This document shows positions 1 through 8,488 of a stretch of DNA of 64,000 bases, piece after piece. The translations under genes and the position numbers were made by a program. Within the stretch, counting starts at the first letter, position 1. Every line of letters starts with the position of its first letter. The notes beneath the pieces were generated by a model. It did no database searches. It had not been told where the DNA came from and saw only the letters and a program-made list of their open reading frames with translations. The stretch is from Hydrogenophaga sp. (GTDB lineage Bacteria; Pseudomonadota; Gammaproteobacteria; Burkholderiales; Burkholderiaceae_C): positions 62,001-126,000 of the forward strand of contig NZ_JAUCZG010000010.1 of NCBI RefSeq assembly GCF_030373225.1, read 5' to 3'.

Positions 1-507
1 CATCGCATCGACCGCGAGACCGCCGGACTCGTCCTGTTCAGCGTGCAGGCGCGGGACCGCAACGCCTACCAGGCGCTGTTTCGAGAACGCGTGGTCCACA
101 AGACCTACGAAGCCATCGCCGCCCACCGTCCCGAACTGGTGCTGCCGACCACGCGACGCAGCCGCATCGAAGAAGACGGCGAACGGTTCTTTCGCATGGT
201 CGAACCCGACGGAGCCGCCAACAGCGAAACACGGATCGAACGGTGCGAGGTGCGGGGTGCCTGGGCGCGCTACCGGCTCACACCGCTGACCGGCAAGCGG
301 CACCAGCTGCGTGTCCACATGAATGCCCTGGGCGCGCCGATCGTGGGCGACCAGTTCTATCCGCAGGTCCTGCGCGGCCCGCAGGAGGCCGAGGATTTCT
401 CCGAACCGCTGCGCCTGCTGGCGCGCAGCATCGCGTTCGAGGATCCCGTGACCGGGCTCTCCAGGCGGTTCGACAGCGAGCGATCGCTGGACTGGCCGGC
501 GCCCTGA
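1..507 (+). CDS. RluA-family pseudouridine synthase, 5'-truncated
   Basis: This is the C-terminal part of a pseudouridine synthase that isomerises uridines in rRNA or tRNA. The reading frame is open from base 1. It begins with HRIDRETAGLVLFS, the RluA-family active-site motif, in which the Asp (fourth visible residue) is the catalytic nucleophile. The later LTPLTGKRHQLRVHMNALG stretch and the C-terminal LLARSIAFEDPVTG are also typical of RluA enzymes. The N-terminal part lies outside the window, so an S4 domain cannot be checked and the exact target (RluA, RluC/D or TruC type) cannot be decided. The gene ends 197 bases before the next gene. Confidence 0.85.
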   Translation, partial: HRIDRETAGLVLFSVQARDRNAYQALFRERVVHKTYEAIAAHRPELVLPTTRRSRIEEDGERFFRMVEPDGAANSETRIERCEVRGAWARYRLTPLTGKRHQLRVHMNALGAPIVGDQFYPQVLRGPQEAEDFSEPLRLLARSIAFEDPVTGLSRRFDSERSLDWPAP

Positions 508-704
508 GAACGAAGAATCGCCCTTTCGCAACGCCTTCGCCGATGAAAGGCGGTTCGGTAGCGCATAATCGGGCGGTGCGCGTGAAAACGCGCGCACACA
601 GTTCAGGTGATCGGTCAGTTTCGCGCGCTACGGCGGTACTTTTAGAGTTAGTTGTGCTTTCGGGACCCCATCGCTTTTGTTTTCAGTTATTTTGAGGAGT
701 CCAC
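508..704 (+). promoter_or_regulatory. Upstream region and probable long leader of the RNA-binding protein gene
   Basis: Gap of about 200 bases. A CATAAT hexamer at 564-569 could be a -10 box, though I see no convincing -35 at the right distance. If used, it leaves a leader of about 130 bases with T-rich stretches and GAGG at 693-697 as ribosome binding site. Long structured leaders are common for cold-shock RNA-binding proteins, but cold regulation is inference. Confidence 0.3.
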
Positions 705-1073
705 ATGGGCAACAAACTTTACGTCGGCAACCTGCCGTACACCGTGCGCGATGAAGACCTGCAACAGTCTTTCAGCGAATTCGGCTCTGTCAACAGCGCC
801 AAGGTCATGATGGAGCGCGACACCGGCCGCTCCAAAGGCTTCGGTTTCGTCGAGATGGGCAATGACGCGGAAGCGCAAGCCGCCATCTCCGGCATGAACG
901 GCCAGTCGCTCGGCGGCCGCAGCATCACCGTGAACGAAGCCCGTCCGATGGAGGCACGTCCTCCCCGCACCGGCGGCTACGGCGGCGGCGGTGGTGGTGG
1001 CGGCTACGGTGGTGGCGATCGCTCCGGCGGTGGCGGCTACGGCGGCGGCGGCGGTGGTCGCGGCGGCTACTGA
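705..1073 (+). CDS. RRM-type glycine-rich RNA-binding protein
   Basis: A 122-residue protein with one RNA recognition motif (about residues 3-80) followed by a glycine/tyrosine-rich tail. RNP2 is visible as LYVGNL near residue 5 and RNP1 as KGFGFVEM near residue 47, so the RNA-contacting aromatics are present. The tail (residues ~92-122) is a low-complexity GGYGGGG array with RS and RGG elements. Small proteins of this design in betaproteobacteria and cyanobacteria are single-stranded RNA binders, often cold-induced. The ATG has a good GAGG ribosome binding site, and a strong intrinsic terminator follows, so it is probably monocistronic. Confidence 0.93.
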   Translation: MGNKLYVGNLPYTVRDEDLQQSFSEFGSVNSAKVMMERDTGRSKGFGFVEMGNDAEAQAAISGMNGQSLGGRSITVNEARPMEARPPRTGGYGGGGGGGGYGGGDRSGGGGYGGGGGGRGGY

Positions 1074-1103
1074 GCCCTTTCAGCCCAGCGCTGAAAAAAT
1101 CAC

Positions 1104-1137
1104 AAAGGCCCCGGCGCTTCGGCTCCGGGGCCTTTTT
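1104..1137 (+). terminator. Intrinsic terminator after the RRM gene
   Basis: Stem AAAGGCCCCGG / CCGGGGCCTTT around a CGCTTCGGCT loop, followed by a T run. It lies about 30 bases after the RRM stop codon. Confidence 0.9.
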
Positions 1138-1326
1138 CATGGCGCCTGCTCTTGTTGCGGTCTGCACCCTCAGAAGCCCGGGGACGTGGGTGCAGGTGGC
1201 ATGACCGAGCGCCCGACGGCTGGGCAACCGGTGGTGGCAAGCCCTGCGCGAGACCATCCGCGAGAATGGGCTGATGCGCTCGATGTCCGGGCGCAATCAA
1301 GCTGGGCCCACCCGCGAATCTCCGAC

Positions 1327-1638
1327 ATGCGTCGCCCGACCCACCCCACCAGAGAGCCCTCTGCCCTGGCCAGACTGCTGTGCACCCTGTGCGCCGCCTT
1401 CCTCGCGGCCCTGGGCCTGCTGGCCATCGTCACCGAAACCCACAGCGGATACGCGCGCTTCAAGGGCCAGGTGACGCTGCTGGGCGATCAGGCGGTCTCG
1501 ATGGGGCTGGTCATCCTCTGCCTGGCCCTGCTGCCGCTGGTGGTCTGGGTGCCCCGGCGGTGGATCGGCTGGACGCTGGTGGCCTGGTGGCTGCTGCTGA
1601 TGGGCACGATCTTTCAGGCGGTCTTCAAGCCGTTCTGA
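1327..1638 (+). CDS. Small hypothetical membrane protein
   Basis: A 103-residue protein with three hydrophobic segments, roughly residues 15-33, 50-70 and 76-96, and no recognised catalytic motif. The frame is open further upstream, but those codons overlap the preceding gene's tail and terminator. I therefore chose the ATG at 1327 (MRRPTHPTREP), just ahead of the first membrane segment; an ATG at 1201 is an alternative. It ends 7 bases from the convergent FAD enzyme gene. No function can be assigned. Confidence 0.6.
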   Translation: MRRPTHPTREPSALARLLCTLCAAFLAALGLLAIVTETHSGYARFKGQVTLLGDQAVSMGLVILCLALLPLVVWVPRRWIGWTLVAWWLLLMGTIFQAVFKPF

Positions 1639-1645
1639 GGATCCG

Positions 1646-4600
1646 TCACGGCACCAGCAAGTCCGCCAGCAGGCGGCTCACATGCACCGCCTCCCGCTGC
1701 GCACCGTCGGCGATCTGGTGGCGGCAGCTGGTGCCGTCGGCCACCACGATGGCATCGGGCTCGGCGCGCACGGCCGGCAGCAGGCTGAGTTCGGCCATTT
1801 GCATCGACACCTCGTGGTGGGTGGCCTCGTAGCCGAAGCTGCCGGCCATGCCGCAGCAACTGCTCTCGATCAACCGGGGGTTGGCACCCGGGATCCAGCG
1901 CAGCACCTCGAGGATCGGTGAGACCGCGTCGAACGCCTTCTGGTGGCAATGGCCATGCAGCAGCACCGGTTTGTCCACCGACCCGAGCCGGGCCTTCAGG
2001 GCATCGAGCCGCCCGGCCCTGGCCTCGCGCGCGAGGAACTCCTCGAACAGCAGCGCGTGTTCGGCGATCTCGCCGGGCGCCTTGCCCAGACCCATGACCA
2101 GCATTTCGTCGCGCAGCGTGAGCAGGCACGACGGCTCCAGGCCCACGATGGCGATGCCCTTGTGCGCGAAAGGCAGCAGGCTTTGCACCACCTCGCGCGC
2201 CTTCTCGCGCGCCTGCTCGACCATGCCGCTGGCGAGATAGGTGCGCCCACAACACAGGTGTGTGCCGTCGTCCAGGGCCTTGGTGGCCACGTGCACGGTG
2301 TAGCCCGCTGCCTGCAGCACCTTGACCGCGGCATGGGCATTCTCCGACTCGAAGTAGCCGTTGAAGGTGTCGACGAACAGCACCACGCCGCGCTCGGCCG
2401 CCAGCACCTCGTCGCGCGTGGCCGTCTGCAAGGGGGTGTTGAAAAAGTGCCGCATGCGCCAGCGCGGCAGGCTGCGCCGGGCCGACAGGCCCAGCATCTT
2501 CTCGGTCAGCGAGGCCAGCAAGGGCACGCGGTTGCGCAGGTTGAGCAGCGGCGCCAGCCGCGCGGCCCACGCGGCGTACTCGGGCAGCTGGGCCACCAGA
2601 CGGTCCTTGAGCGTGTGGCCGTGCTTCGCCTTGTAGTGCTGCAGGAACTCGACCTTCATCTTCGCCATGTCCACACCGGTCGGGCAGTCGCGCTTGCAGC
2701 CCTTGCAACCCACGCACAGGTCCATGGCATCGCGCACCACCTCGCTGGTGAGCGCCTCCTTGCCCGAGAGCCCCGGGATCTGCCCGCTGAGCGCCAGCCG
2801 CAGGGTGTTGGCGCGACCGCGCGTGAGGTGCTTTTCGTCGCGCGTCACGCGGTAGCTCGGGCACATGGTGCCGGCGTCGAACTTGCGGCAGTGGCCGTTG
2901 TTGTTGCACATCTCGACCGCCTTGGCCAGTCCACGCGACGGGTCTTCGCCGGTGCCCGGTGCGCTGGTCACTTCGGTCACGGGATCGGCCTGCACGTCCC
3001 ACGCACTCCAGTCGAGCACGGGCGTGATGGGCACCACCTTGTAGCTCGGCGGGAACCGCATGAGCCGCGTGTCGTCCATCTTCGGCGGGTCGATGATGCG
3101 GTTGGGCGAGAACAGGCCGCCCGGGTCGAGGTGTGCCTTGATGCGGGCAAACGCTTCGTTGATGCGCGGGCCGAACTGCCACTCGATCCACTCACCGCGG
3201 CACAGGCCGTCACCGTGTTCGCCGCTGAAGGCGCCCTTGTACTTGCGCACGAGCTCGCTGGCCTCTTCGGCGATCGCGCGCATCTTGGCGGCGCCGCCGC
3301 GGCGCATGTCCAGGATCGGCCGCACGTGCAGCGTGCCCACCGAGGCGTGGGCGTACCAGGTGCCGCGGCTGCCGTGCTTGTGGAACACCTGCGTGAGCGC
3401 GTCGGTGTACTCGGCCAGGTGAACCAGCGGCACGGCGCAGTCTTCGATGAAGCTCACCGGTTTGCCGTCGCCGCGCAGGCTCATCATGATGTTCAGCCCG
3501 GCCTTGCGCACCTCCCACAGGTTTTTCTGCGGTGCGTCGTCCACCATCTCCACCACGCTGCCGGGCAGGCCGAGGTCCCCCATCAGCTCCACCAGTTCGC
3601 GGATCTTGTGGGCGATGTCGGCCTTGCTCGGGCCGCTGAACTCCACCAGCAACACGGCCTCGGGTTTGCCGCCGTTGATGTGCGGCGAGAGCGCGGTGCG
3701 GATGGTGGGAGCGAACGCCGGGTTCTTCAGCGAGAGCTCGATCATCGTGCGGTCGACCAGCTCCACCGCGGTGAGCTGGCCCACGGCCATGCCCTCGCCC
3801 AGTTTGACGATGTGCTGCGCGCTGTCCATCGCCTGGAAGAACGTGGGGAAGTTCACCACGCCGAGCACCTTGGCGCGCGGCAGTTCGCCCAGGCGCAGCG
3901 TGAGGGATCGGGTGAGCGCCAGCGTGCCCTCGCTGCCGATCAGCAGGTGCGACAGGTTCACCGACCTGTCGGCGGTGTAGGGCTTCTCGTTCTGGTTGCG
4001 GAAGATGTCGAGGTTGTAGCCGGCGACACGGCGCAGCACCTTGGGCCAGCGCGCATCGATCTCGTCGGCGTGCTCCAGCGCCAGTTCGCGCACGAAGTCG
4101 CCGATGGCACGGGCTTGCGGGCTGCCCGTGGCATGGTCCCCGAAGTCGACCAGGCTGCCGTCGGCCAGCCAGGCCTGCGCACCCAGCACGTTGTGCACCA
4201 TGTTGCCGTAGGCGATCGAGCGGCTGCCGCACGAGTTGTTGCCGGCCATGCCGCCGAGCGTGGCCTGGGCGCTGGTGGACACATCCACCGGATACCACAG
4301 GCCATGGGGCTTGAGTTGCGCATTGAGGTGGTCGAGCACCAGGCCGGGCTCCACCGTGGCGGTGCGGGCCTGCAGATCCAGGTCGAGCACGCGGCGCATG
4401 TGTTTGCTGTGGTCGATCACCAGCCCCGCACCCACGGTCTGGCCGCACTGGCTGGTGCCGCCGCCGCGCGGCACGACCGGCACGGCCATGTCGCGGCAGA
4501 TGTCGAGCGCCAGCCGGGTGTCGGTCACATCGCGCGGCACGAACACGCCCACCGGCATCTGCTGGTAGATCGAGGCGTCGGTCGCGTAGCGGCCACGGTC

Positions 4601-4747
4601 GGCCGGGCCGAACAGCACCTCGCCGCGCGTCTGCACCGTCAGGCGCCTGGCCAGCAGGCCGGCCACTTCGTTGGTGGCACGCGCCACGCGGTCAAACACA
4701 TCGTCCGGCTTGTCGCGGGTCACCGCCAGAGGCAAGGGGGCATTCAT
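1646..4747 (-). CDS. FAD- and Fe-S-binding D-2-hydroxyacid dehydrogenase (YdiJ/GlcD-GlcF-like fusion)
   Basis: A 1033-residue flavoenzyme fusing a GlcD/Dld-type FAD half (PCMH fold, with PRGGGTSQCGQ near the start and NNSCGSRSIAYGN) to a GlcF/GlpC-type iron-sulfur half. A ferredoxin motif CVGCKGCKRDCP places Cys678, 681, 684 and 688 for a 4Fe-4S cluster. CCG-domain cysteines follow in HGHCHQKAF and SSCCGMAGSFGYE. Length and architecture match the E. coli YdiJ group (D-2-hydroxyglutarate dehydrogenase) and related D-lactate dehydrogenases, which pass electrons to the respiratory chain. The substrate is not visible. The start ATG at 4747 overlaps the GntR stop codon (ATGA), so the two genes are translationally coupled; longer upstream starts would run into the regulator gene. 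Confidence 0.88.
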   Translation of the reverse strand: MNAPLPLAVTRDKPDDVFDRVARATNEVAGLLARRLTVQTRGEVLFGPADRGRYATDASIYQQMPVGVFVPRDVTDTRLALDICRDMAVPVVPRGGGTSQCGQTVGAGLVIDHSKHMRRVLDLDLQARTATVEPGLVLDHLNAQLKPHGLWYPVDVSTSAQATLGGMAGNNSCGSRSIAYGNMVHNVLGAQAWLADGSLVDFGDHATGSPQARAIGDFVRELALEHADEIDARWPKVLRRVAGYNLDIFRNQNEKPYTADRSVNLSHLLIGSEGTLALTRSLTLRLGELPRAKVLGVVNFPTFFQAMDSAQHIVKLGEGMAVGQLTAVELVDRTMIELSLKNPAFAPTIRTALSPHINGGKPEAVLLVEFSGPSKADIAHKIRELVELMGDLGLPGSVVEMVDDAPQKNLWEVRKAGLNIMMSLRGDGKPVSFIEDCAVPLVHLAEYTDALTQVFHKHGSRGTWYAHASVGTLHVRPILDMRRGGAAKMRAIAEEASELVRKYKGAFSGEHGDGLCRGEWIEWQFGPRINEAFARIKAHLDPGGLFSPNRIIDPPKMDDTRLMRFPPSYKVVPITPVLDWSAWDVQADPVTEVTSAPGTGEDPSRGLAKAVEMCNNNGHCRKFDAGTMCPSYRVTRDEKHLTRGRANTLRLALSGQIPGLSGKEALTSEVVRDAMDLCVGCKGCKRDCPTGVDMAKMKVEFLQHYKAKHGHTLKDRLVAQLPEYAAWAARLAPLLNLRNRVPLLASLTEKMLGLSARRSLPRWRMRHFFNTPLQTATRDEVLAAERGVVLFVDTFNGYFESENAHAAVKVLQAAGYTVHVATKALDDGTHLCCGRTYLASGMVEQAREKAREVVQSLLPFAHKGIAIVGLEPSCLLTLRDEMLVMGLGKAPGEIAEHALLFEEFLAREARAGRLDALKARLGSVDKPVLLHGHCHQKAFDAVSPILEVLRWIPGANPRLIESSCCGMAGSFGYEATHHEVSMQMAELSLLPAVRAEPDAIVVADGTSCRHQIADGAQREAVHVSRLLADLLVP

Positions 4748-5445
4748 TCGGCGTTTCCTTGGCGTTGCATCGTCTGGGCCTCCTGCGAGCGCAGCTGCTC
4801 CATCACCACCGCGCGCTTGTTGTCGAGGTGGCTGGTGAGCACGCGGCTGAGCGCGTGCGCATCGCGGGCTTCCAGCGCCCTGACCATGGCTTCGTGCTCC
4901 TGCACCGCATGGCTCCATTTGTCACCGTCCTGGTTGGAGCGGAAGCGCAGCGCCTGCAGGCGCGCATTGACCTGGTTGTAGGTGGAGGTGAGCACCGGGT
5001 TCTTGGCCGCGGCGTTGATGCAGCGGTGGATGGCGGCGTTGAGCCGGTAGTAGGTGGAGAGGTCGCGCCGGGTGAAGGCCGCCAGCATCTCGTAGTGCAA
5101 GGCCTTGATCTCGGCGAGTTCGGCTTCGGTGATGCGTTGTGCGGCCAGTTCGCCCGACAGCGCCTCCAGGCCCGCCATCACTTCAAAGGTGTTGTGCACG
5201 TCGGCCTCGCTGAGCTGCACGGCGACCGACCCGCGGTTGGGCAGCAACTCGACCAGACCCTCGGCGGCCAGCATCTTGATCGCCTCGCGCAACGGCGTGC
5301 GGGAGATGCGCAGTTCCTCGCACAGCGTGCGCTCGTTGAGCTTGGCGCCGGGTGCGATGCGGCCTTCGACCAGCATCTGGCGCAGCCGGCTCGCGACCTG
5401 TTCGTGCAACACGGGGCGCTGGATGGAGACGATGTCTGCGGTCAT
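4744..5445 (-). CDS. GntR-family regulator with FCD ligand-binding domain
   Basis: A 233-residue regulator with an N-terminal winged helix (about residues 10-80; LNERTLCEELRISRTPLREAI is the recognition region, quoted in part) and a C-terminal all-helical FCD domain that usually binds a carboxylic acid and a metal. The frame is open upstream to 5511, but those codons cover the operator region, so I take the ATG at 5445 (MTADIVSIQ). It is translationally coupled to the FAD dehydrogenase and divergent from the aminotransferase-TRAP operon. It is therefore the likely local repressor of both arms, relieved by a pathway acid. Confidence 0.9.
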   Translation of the reverse strand: MTADIVSIQRPVLHEQVASRLRQMLVEGRIAPGAKLNERTLCEELRISRTPLREAIKMLAAEGLVELLPNRGSVAVQLSEADVHNTFEVMAGLEALSGELAAQRITEAELAEIKALHYEMLAAFTRRDLSTYYRLNAAIHRCINAAAKNPVLTSTYNQVNARLQALRFRSNQDGDKWSHAVQEHEAMVRALEARDAHALSRVLTSHLDNKRAVVMEQLRSQEAQTMQRQGNAE

Positions 5446-5511
5446 GTCGGCAATTTTGTATTCATTTTTTCGGGAAGAAAAGGCGATTTTAGGGGTGATT
5501 ACCCTTGACAC

Positions 5512-5528
5512 TTGTATTTTGAATACAA
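5512..5528. promoter_or_regulatory. Likely GntR operator in the divergent promoter region
   Basis: TTGTATTTTGAATACAA is a perfect inverted repeat of 7-base arms (TTGTATT/AATACAA) with a 3-base spacer. It directly follows a consensus -35 hexamer TTGACA at 5505-5510, so a bound repressor would cover the promoter of the aminotransferase operon. A half-site TTGTATTCA lies at 5456-5464, next to the regulator's own start. Arms containing GTAT..ATAC fit FadR/FCD-type operators; assignment to this regulator rests on position. Confidence 0.65.
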
Positions 5529-5561
5529 AAAATGGACTGCTTCAAGAAAGGCCTTTTTCGC

Positions 5562-6773
5562 ATGCTGACGACGAACTCCCACCCGACCGGGCGCCATTTC
5601 CTGCAGATCCCCGGCCCCTCTCCGGTGCCCGACCGCATCCTGCGGGCGATGAGCCTGCCCACCATCGACCACCGCGGCCCGGAGTTCGGGCGGCTGGGCC
5701 TGAAGGTGCTGGCCGACATGCAGGCGGTCTTCAAGACACAGCACCCGGTGATGATCTACCCGGCCTCGGGCACGGGCGCCTGGGAAGCGGCGCTGGTCAA
5801 CACCCTGCAGGCGGGCGACCACGTGCTGATGTACGAGACCGGCCACTTCGCCTTTCTGTGGAACCGCCTGGCCACGCAGCTCGGCCTGAAGACCGAGGTG
5901 CTGAGCCTGCCCGGCCTGGAAGGCTGGCGCAACGGCGTGCAGGCCGACCTGATCGAACAACGCCTGAAGGCCGACAGCGGCCACAGCATCAAGGCGGTCT
6001 GCGTGGTGCACAACGAAACCTCCACCGGCGTGACCAGCGACATCGCGGCGGTGCGCCGCGCCATGGACGCGGCCCGCCACCCGGCCCTGCTGCTGGTCGA
6101 CACCATTTCCGGCCTGGCCGGCGCCGAGTACGAACACGACGCCTGGGGCATCGACGTGTCCATCAGCGGCTCGCAAAAGGGCCTGATGCTGCCACCGGGC
6201 ATCAGCTTCAACGCCTTGTCGCCCAGGGCCATCGAGGCCAGCAAGGCCTGCAAGACCCCGCGCAGCTACTGGGCCTGGGGCGAAATGATCGAGATGAACA
6301 AGGGCGGCTACTGGCCCTCGACCCCCAACACCAACCTGCTCTACGGCCTGAGCGAGGCCTGCGACATGCTGCAGGCCGAAGGCATGGCCCATGTGTATGC
6401 GCGCCACCAGCGCTGGGCAGCCGGGGTGCGCGCCGCCGTGAACGCCTGGGGCCTGCCGATCCAGTGCGCCGACCCGGCCGTGTATTCGCCCATCCTCACC
6501 GGCGTGATGACACCCGAAGGCGTGGACGCCGACGCGGTGCGCAAGCTGATCTACGAACGCTTCGACTGCTCGCTGGGCACCGGTCTGGGCAAGGTCAAGG
6601 GCCGCATGTTCCGCATCGGCCATCTTGGCGACAGCAACGATCTCACGCTGGTGGCCACCGTGGCCGGCTGCGAGATGGGCCTCAAGCTCGCGGGCGTGAC
6701 GCTTGCCGGCTCGGGCGTGCAGGCCATCATGGACCACTTCGCCGCACACCCGGGCGGTATCGCCAAGGCCTGA
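5562..6773 (+). CDS. PLP-dependent aminotransferase, alanine/serine-glyoxylate type
   Basis: A 403-residue class V fold-type I aminotransferase. IPGPSPVPDRILRAM at the N-terminus and TSGVTS-like and DTISGLAG segments in the middle are typical of the alanine-glyoxylate / serine-glyoxylate group. The PLP Schiff-base lysine is K206 in SGSQKGLMLPPG. Family members move an amino group from alanine or serine to glyoxylate or similar 2-oxo acids. I chose the ATG at 5562, which has AAGAAAGG upstream; the in-frame ATG at 5532 sits inside the operator/promoter. It is the first gene of an operon with a TRAP transporter and CoA-dependent enzymes, so its natural substrate may not be glyoxylate. Confidence 0.87.
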   Translation: MLTTNSHPTGRHFLQIPGPSPVPDRILRAMSLPTIDHRGPEFGRLGLKVLADMQAVFKTQHPVMIYPASGTGAWEAALVNTLQAGDHVLMYETGHFAFLWNRLATQLGLKTEVLSLPGLEGWRNGVQADLIEQRLKADSGHSIKAVCVVHNETSTGVTSDIAAVRRAMDAARHPALLLVDTISGLAGAEYEHDAWGIDVSISGSQKGLMLPPGISFNALSPRAIEASKACKTPRSYWAWGEMIEMNKGGYWPSTPNTNLLYGLSEACDMLQAEGMAHVYARHQRWAAGVRAAVNAWGLPIQCADPAVYSPILTGVMTPEGVDADAVRKLIYERFDCSLGTGLGKVKGRMFRIGHLGDSNDLTLVATVAGCEMGLKLAGVTLAGSGVQAIMDHFAAHPGGIAKA

Positions 6774-6850
6774 GCGTTTTCACCGTGCGCCGCAGCGTCC
6801 GTGGGCGGGGCACCTGTTTTTCGAGCGGACAACAACCACAGGAGACAAGC

Positions 6851-7867
6851 ATGCAGACACGCCACAACACCCTGGCAGCCTTCACCCGGCGGACCCTCGC
6901 CACCGCCATGGGCGCCTGCGCCCTGTTGCTGGCCACGGGCGCAGCACAAGCGCAAACAGAGATCAAGCTCGGTCACGTCGGAGGCCCGGGCTCGCTGTTC
7001 GAGCGCTCGGCCAACGAATTCGCGCGCCTGGCCAACGAGCGCCTGGGCAACAAGGCCAAGGTCGTGGTGTTCGGCTCCAGTCAGCTCGGCGGCGATTCGG
7101 AAATGATGCAGAAGCTGCGCCTGGGCACGCTGGAGCTGTCCATTCCGTCGACCATCATGTCGTCCAACGTGCCGGCCTTCGGCATGTTCGAGATGCCCTA
7201 TCTGGTGAAGAACCGCGATCACATGAAGAAGATCGAGTCGGACATCCTGCGCCCGACCATGCTGCCCATGGCCGAGGAAAAGGGCTACAAGATCCTGGGC
7301 GTGTGGGAGAACGGCTTTCGCCACATCACCAGCAACACCAAGCCCATCGTCAAACCCGAAGACCTCAAAGGCATGCGCCTGCGGGTGCCACCGGGCGTGT
7401 GGCGCGTGAAGATGTTCCAGGCCTACGGGGCGAACCCGTCTCCCATGGCGCTGTCCGAGGTGTTCGTGGCGCTGCAGACCGGCGTGATGGACGGGCAGGA
7501 GAACCCGCTCACGCAGATCTTCTCGTCCAAGTTCCAGGAAGTGCAGAAGTTCATGTCGATGACCGGCCACGTGTACACGCCGGCCTTTCTGACGGCAGGC
7601 ACGCGCAAGTTCGCCTCGTTGCCGGCCGAAGTGCGCGAGATCCTGGAGAAGACCGCGCAGGACGTGCAACCCTTCGTCTACAAGACCGCGGCCCAACTCG
7701 ACGGTGAACTGGTCGACAAGATCAAGGCCGCCGGCACCAAGGTCAATGAAGCCGACAAGAACGCCTTCATTGCCGCGAGCAAGGCGGTCTACGAAGAGTT
7801 CGGCAAGGAAGTGCCGGGCGGTGCCGACCTGGTGAGCAAGGCCGTGGCCCTGGGCGCGGCGTTCTGA
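6851..7867 (+). CDS. TRAP transporter solute-binding protein (DctP family)
   Basis: A 338-residue periplasmic protein that captures an organic acid for the membrane pair encoded next. The signal peptide has twin Arg at residues 13-14, a hydrophobic core and a likely cut after AAQAQ near residue 33. The mature part shows DctP features: IKLGHVGGPGS, a GTLELSIPS hinge, and GMRLRVP, whose Arg normally salt-bridges the ligand carboxylate. The ATG follows AGGAGAC. A very strong hairpin separates it from dctQ, which usually allows more binding protein than permease. Ligand unknown; the context suggests the substrate catabolised by this operon. Confidence 0.93.
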   Translation: MQTRHNTLAAFTRRTLATAMGACALLLATGAAQAQTEIKLGHVGGPGSLFERSANEFARLANERLGNKAKVVVFGSSQLGGDSEMMQKLRLGTLELSIPSTIMSSNVPAFGMFEMPYLVKNRDHMKKIESDILRPTMLPMAEEKGYKILGVWENGFRHITSNTKPIVKPEDLKGMRLRVPPGVWRVKMFQAYGANPSPMALSEVFVALQTGVMDGQENPLTQIFSSKFQEVQKFMSMTGHVYTPAFLTAGTRKFASLPAEVREILEKTAQDVQPFVYKTAAQLDGELVDKIKAAGTKVNEADKNAFIAASKAVYEEFGKEVPGGADLVSKAVALGAAF

Positions 7868-7875
7868 GCCCGCAC

Positions 7876-7922
7876 TGCACACGTCCCGGGCCTGGCCTCG
7901 ACCAGCGCCCGGGGCGTGTGCA
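7876..7922 (+). other. Strong intercistronic hairpin between dctP and dctQ
   Basis: Arms at 7876-7891 and 7907-7922 pair over 16 bases with a single G-U wobble (TGCACACGTCCCGGGC with GCCCGGGGCGTGTGCA). An inner CTGG/CCAG pairing sits in the loop. No T run follows, so it is more likely an mRNA-stabilising or attenuating structure than a full terminator. Confidence 0.8.
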
Positions 7923-7951
7923 CAACCCTCTCTCCCTCAAGGATCTCCCCT

Positions 7952-8488
7952 GTGTTCTACACACTGCGCACCGCGTTCGACCGCACGCTGACCGCGTTCG
8001 TCATTTTCCTGCTGGCCTCGCTGGCGGTCATCGTCCTGATGGGCGTGACCTACCGCAAGCTGGGCATCGCCATGGTCTGGTACGACGAGGTGGCCTCGAT
8101 TGCGCTGGCCTGGCTCACCTACTACGGTGCGGCACTGGCGGCCCTCAAGCGCGCGCACATCGGGTTTCCGGGCCTGGTCAACGCCATGCCGCCGGCCCTG
8201 CGCGTGCCGGTCGTGCTGTTCGGTGAAGCGGTGGTGATCACCTTCTTTGCACTGCTGGCCTGGTACGGCTACCAGGTGCTCGACATCCTGCAGGGCGACA
8301 CCATGGTGAGCCTGCCCTGGGTGCCCACGCAACTCACGCAGTCGGTCATTCCGGTGGGTTCGGTGATGTTCATCCTGGCGCAACTCCTGAGCCTGCCCGA
8401 GCTGCTGGCGCAGGCGCGAGGCGCCGGCGTGATCGACGCCGAGAAGCAGGAAATGGAAAAAGAAATCCAGAAGGCGATGCAGTCATGA
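7952..8488 (+). CDS. TRAP transporter small permease (DctQ family)
   Basis: A 178-residue membrane protein with four hydrophobic helices, of the DctQ type that forms the small subunit of TRAP transporters with DctM. I chose the GTG at 7952 (VFYTLRTAFDRTL) because AAGGA lies 8 bases upstream; the open frame extends to 7916, but that start would fall inside the hairpin. WYDEVASIALAWLTYYGAA is characteristic of DctQ. The stop overlaps the start of dctM (ATGA), indicating coupled synthesis of the two permease subunits. Confidence 0.9.
   Translation: MFYTLRTAFDRTLTAFVIFLLASLAVIVLMGVTYRKLGIAMVWYDEVASIALAWLTYYGAALAALKRAHIGFPGLVNAMPPALRVPVVLFGEAVVITFFALLAWYGYQVLDILQGDTMVSLPWVPTQLTQSVIPVGSVMFILAQLLSLPELLAQARGAGVIDAEKQEMEKEIQKAMQS

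Noticed and set aside
991-1326. Upstream extension of the small membrane protein
   Set aside because: Covers the 3' part of the RRM gene and its terminator.
1943-4981. 1012-codon plus-strand frame opposite the FAD/Fe-S dehydrogenase
   Set aside because: Antisense shadow of the dehydrogenase, which carries clear cofactor motifs; the shadow is a low-complexity His/Arg/Val protein.
5532-5561. ATG at 5532 as aminotransferase start
   Set aside because: It sits at the promoter/operator, so it would probably lie upstream of or at the transcript start; the next in-frame ATG has an AAGAAAGG site.
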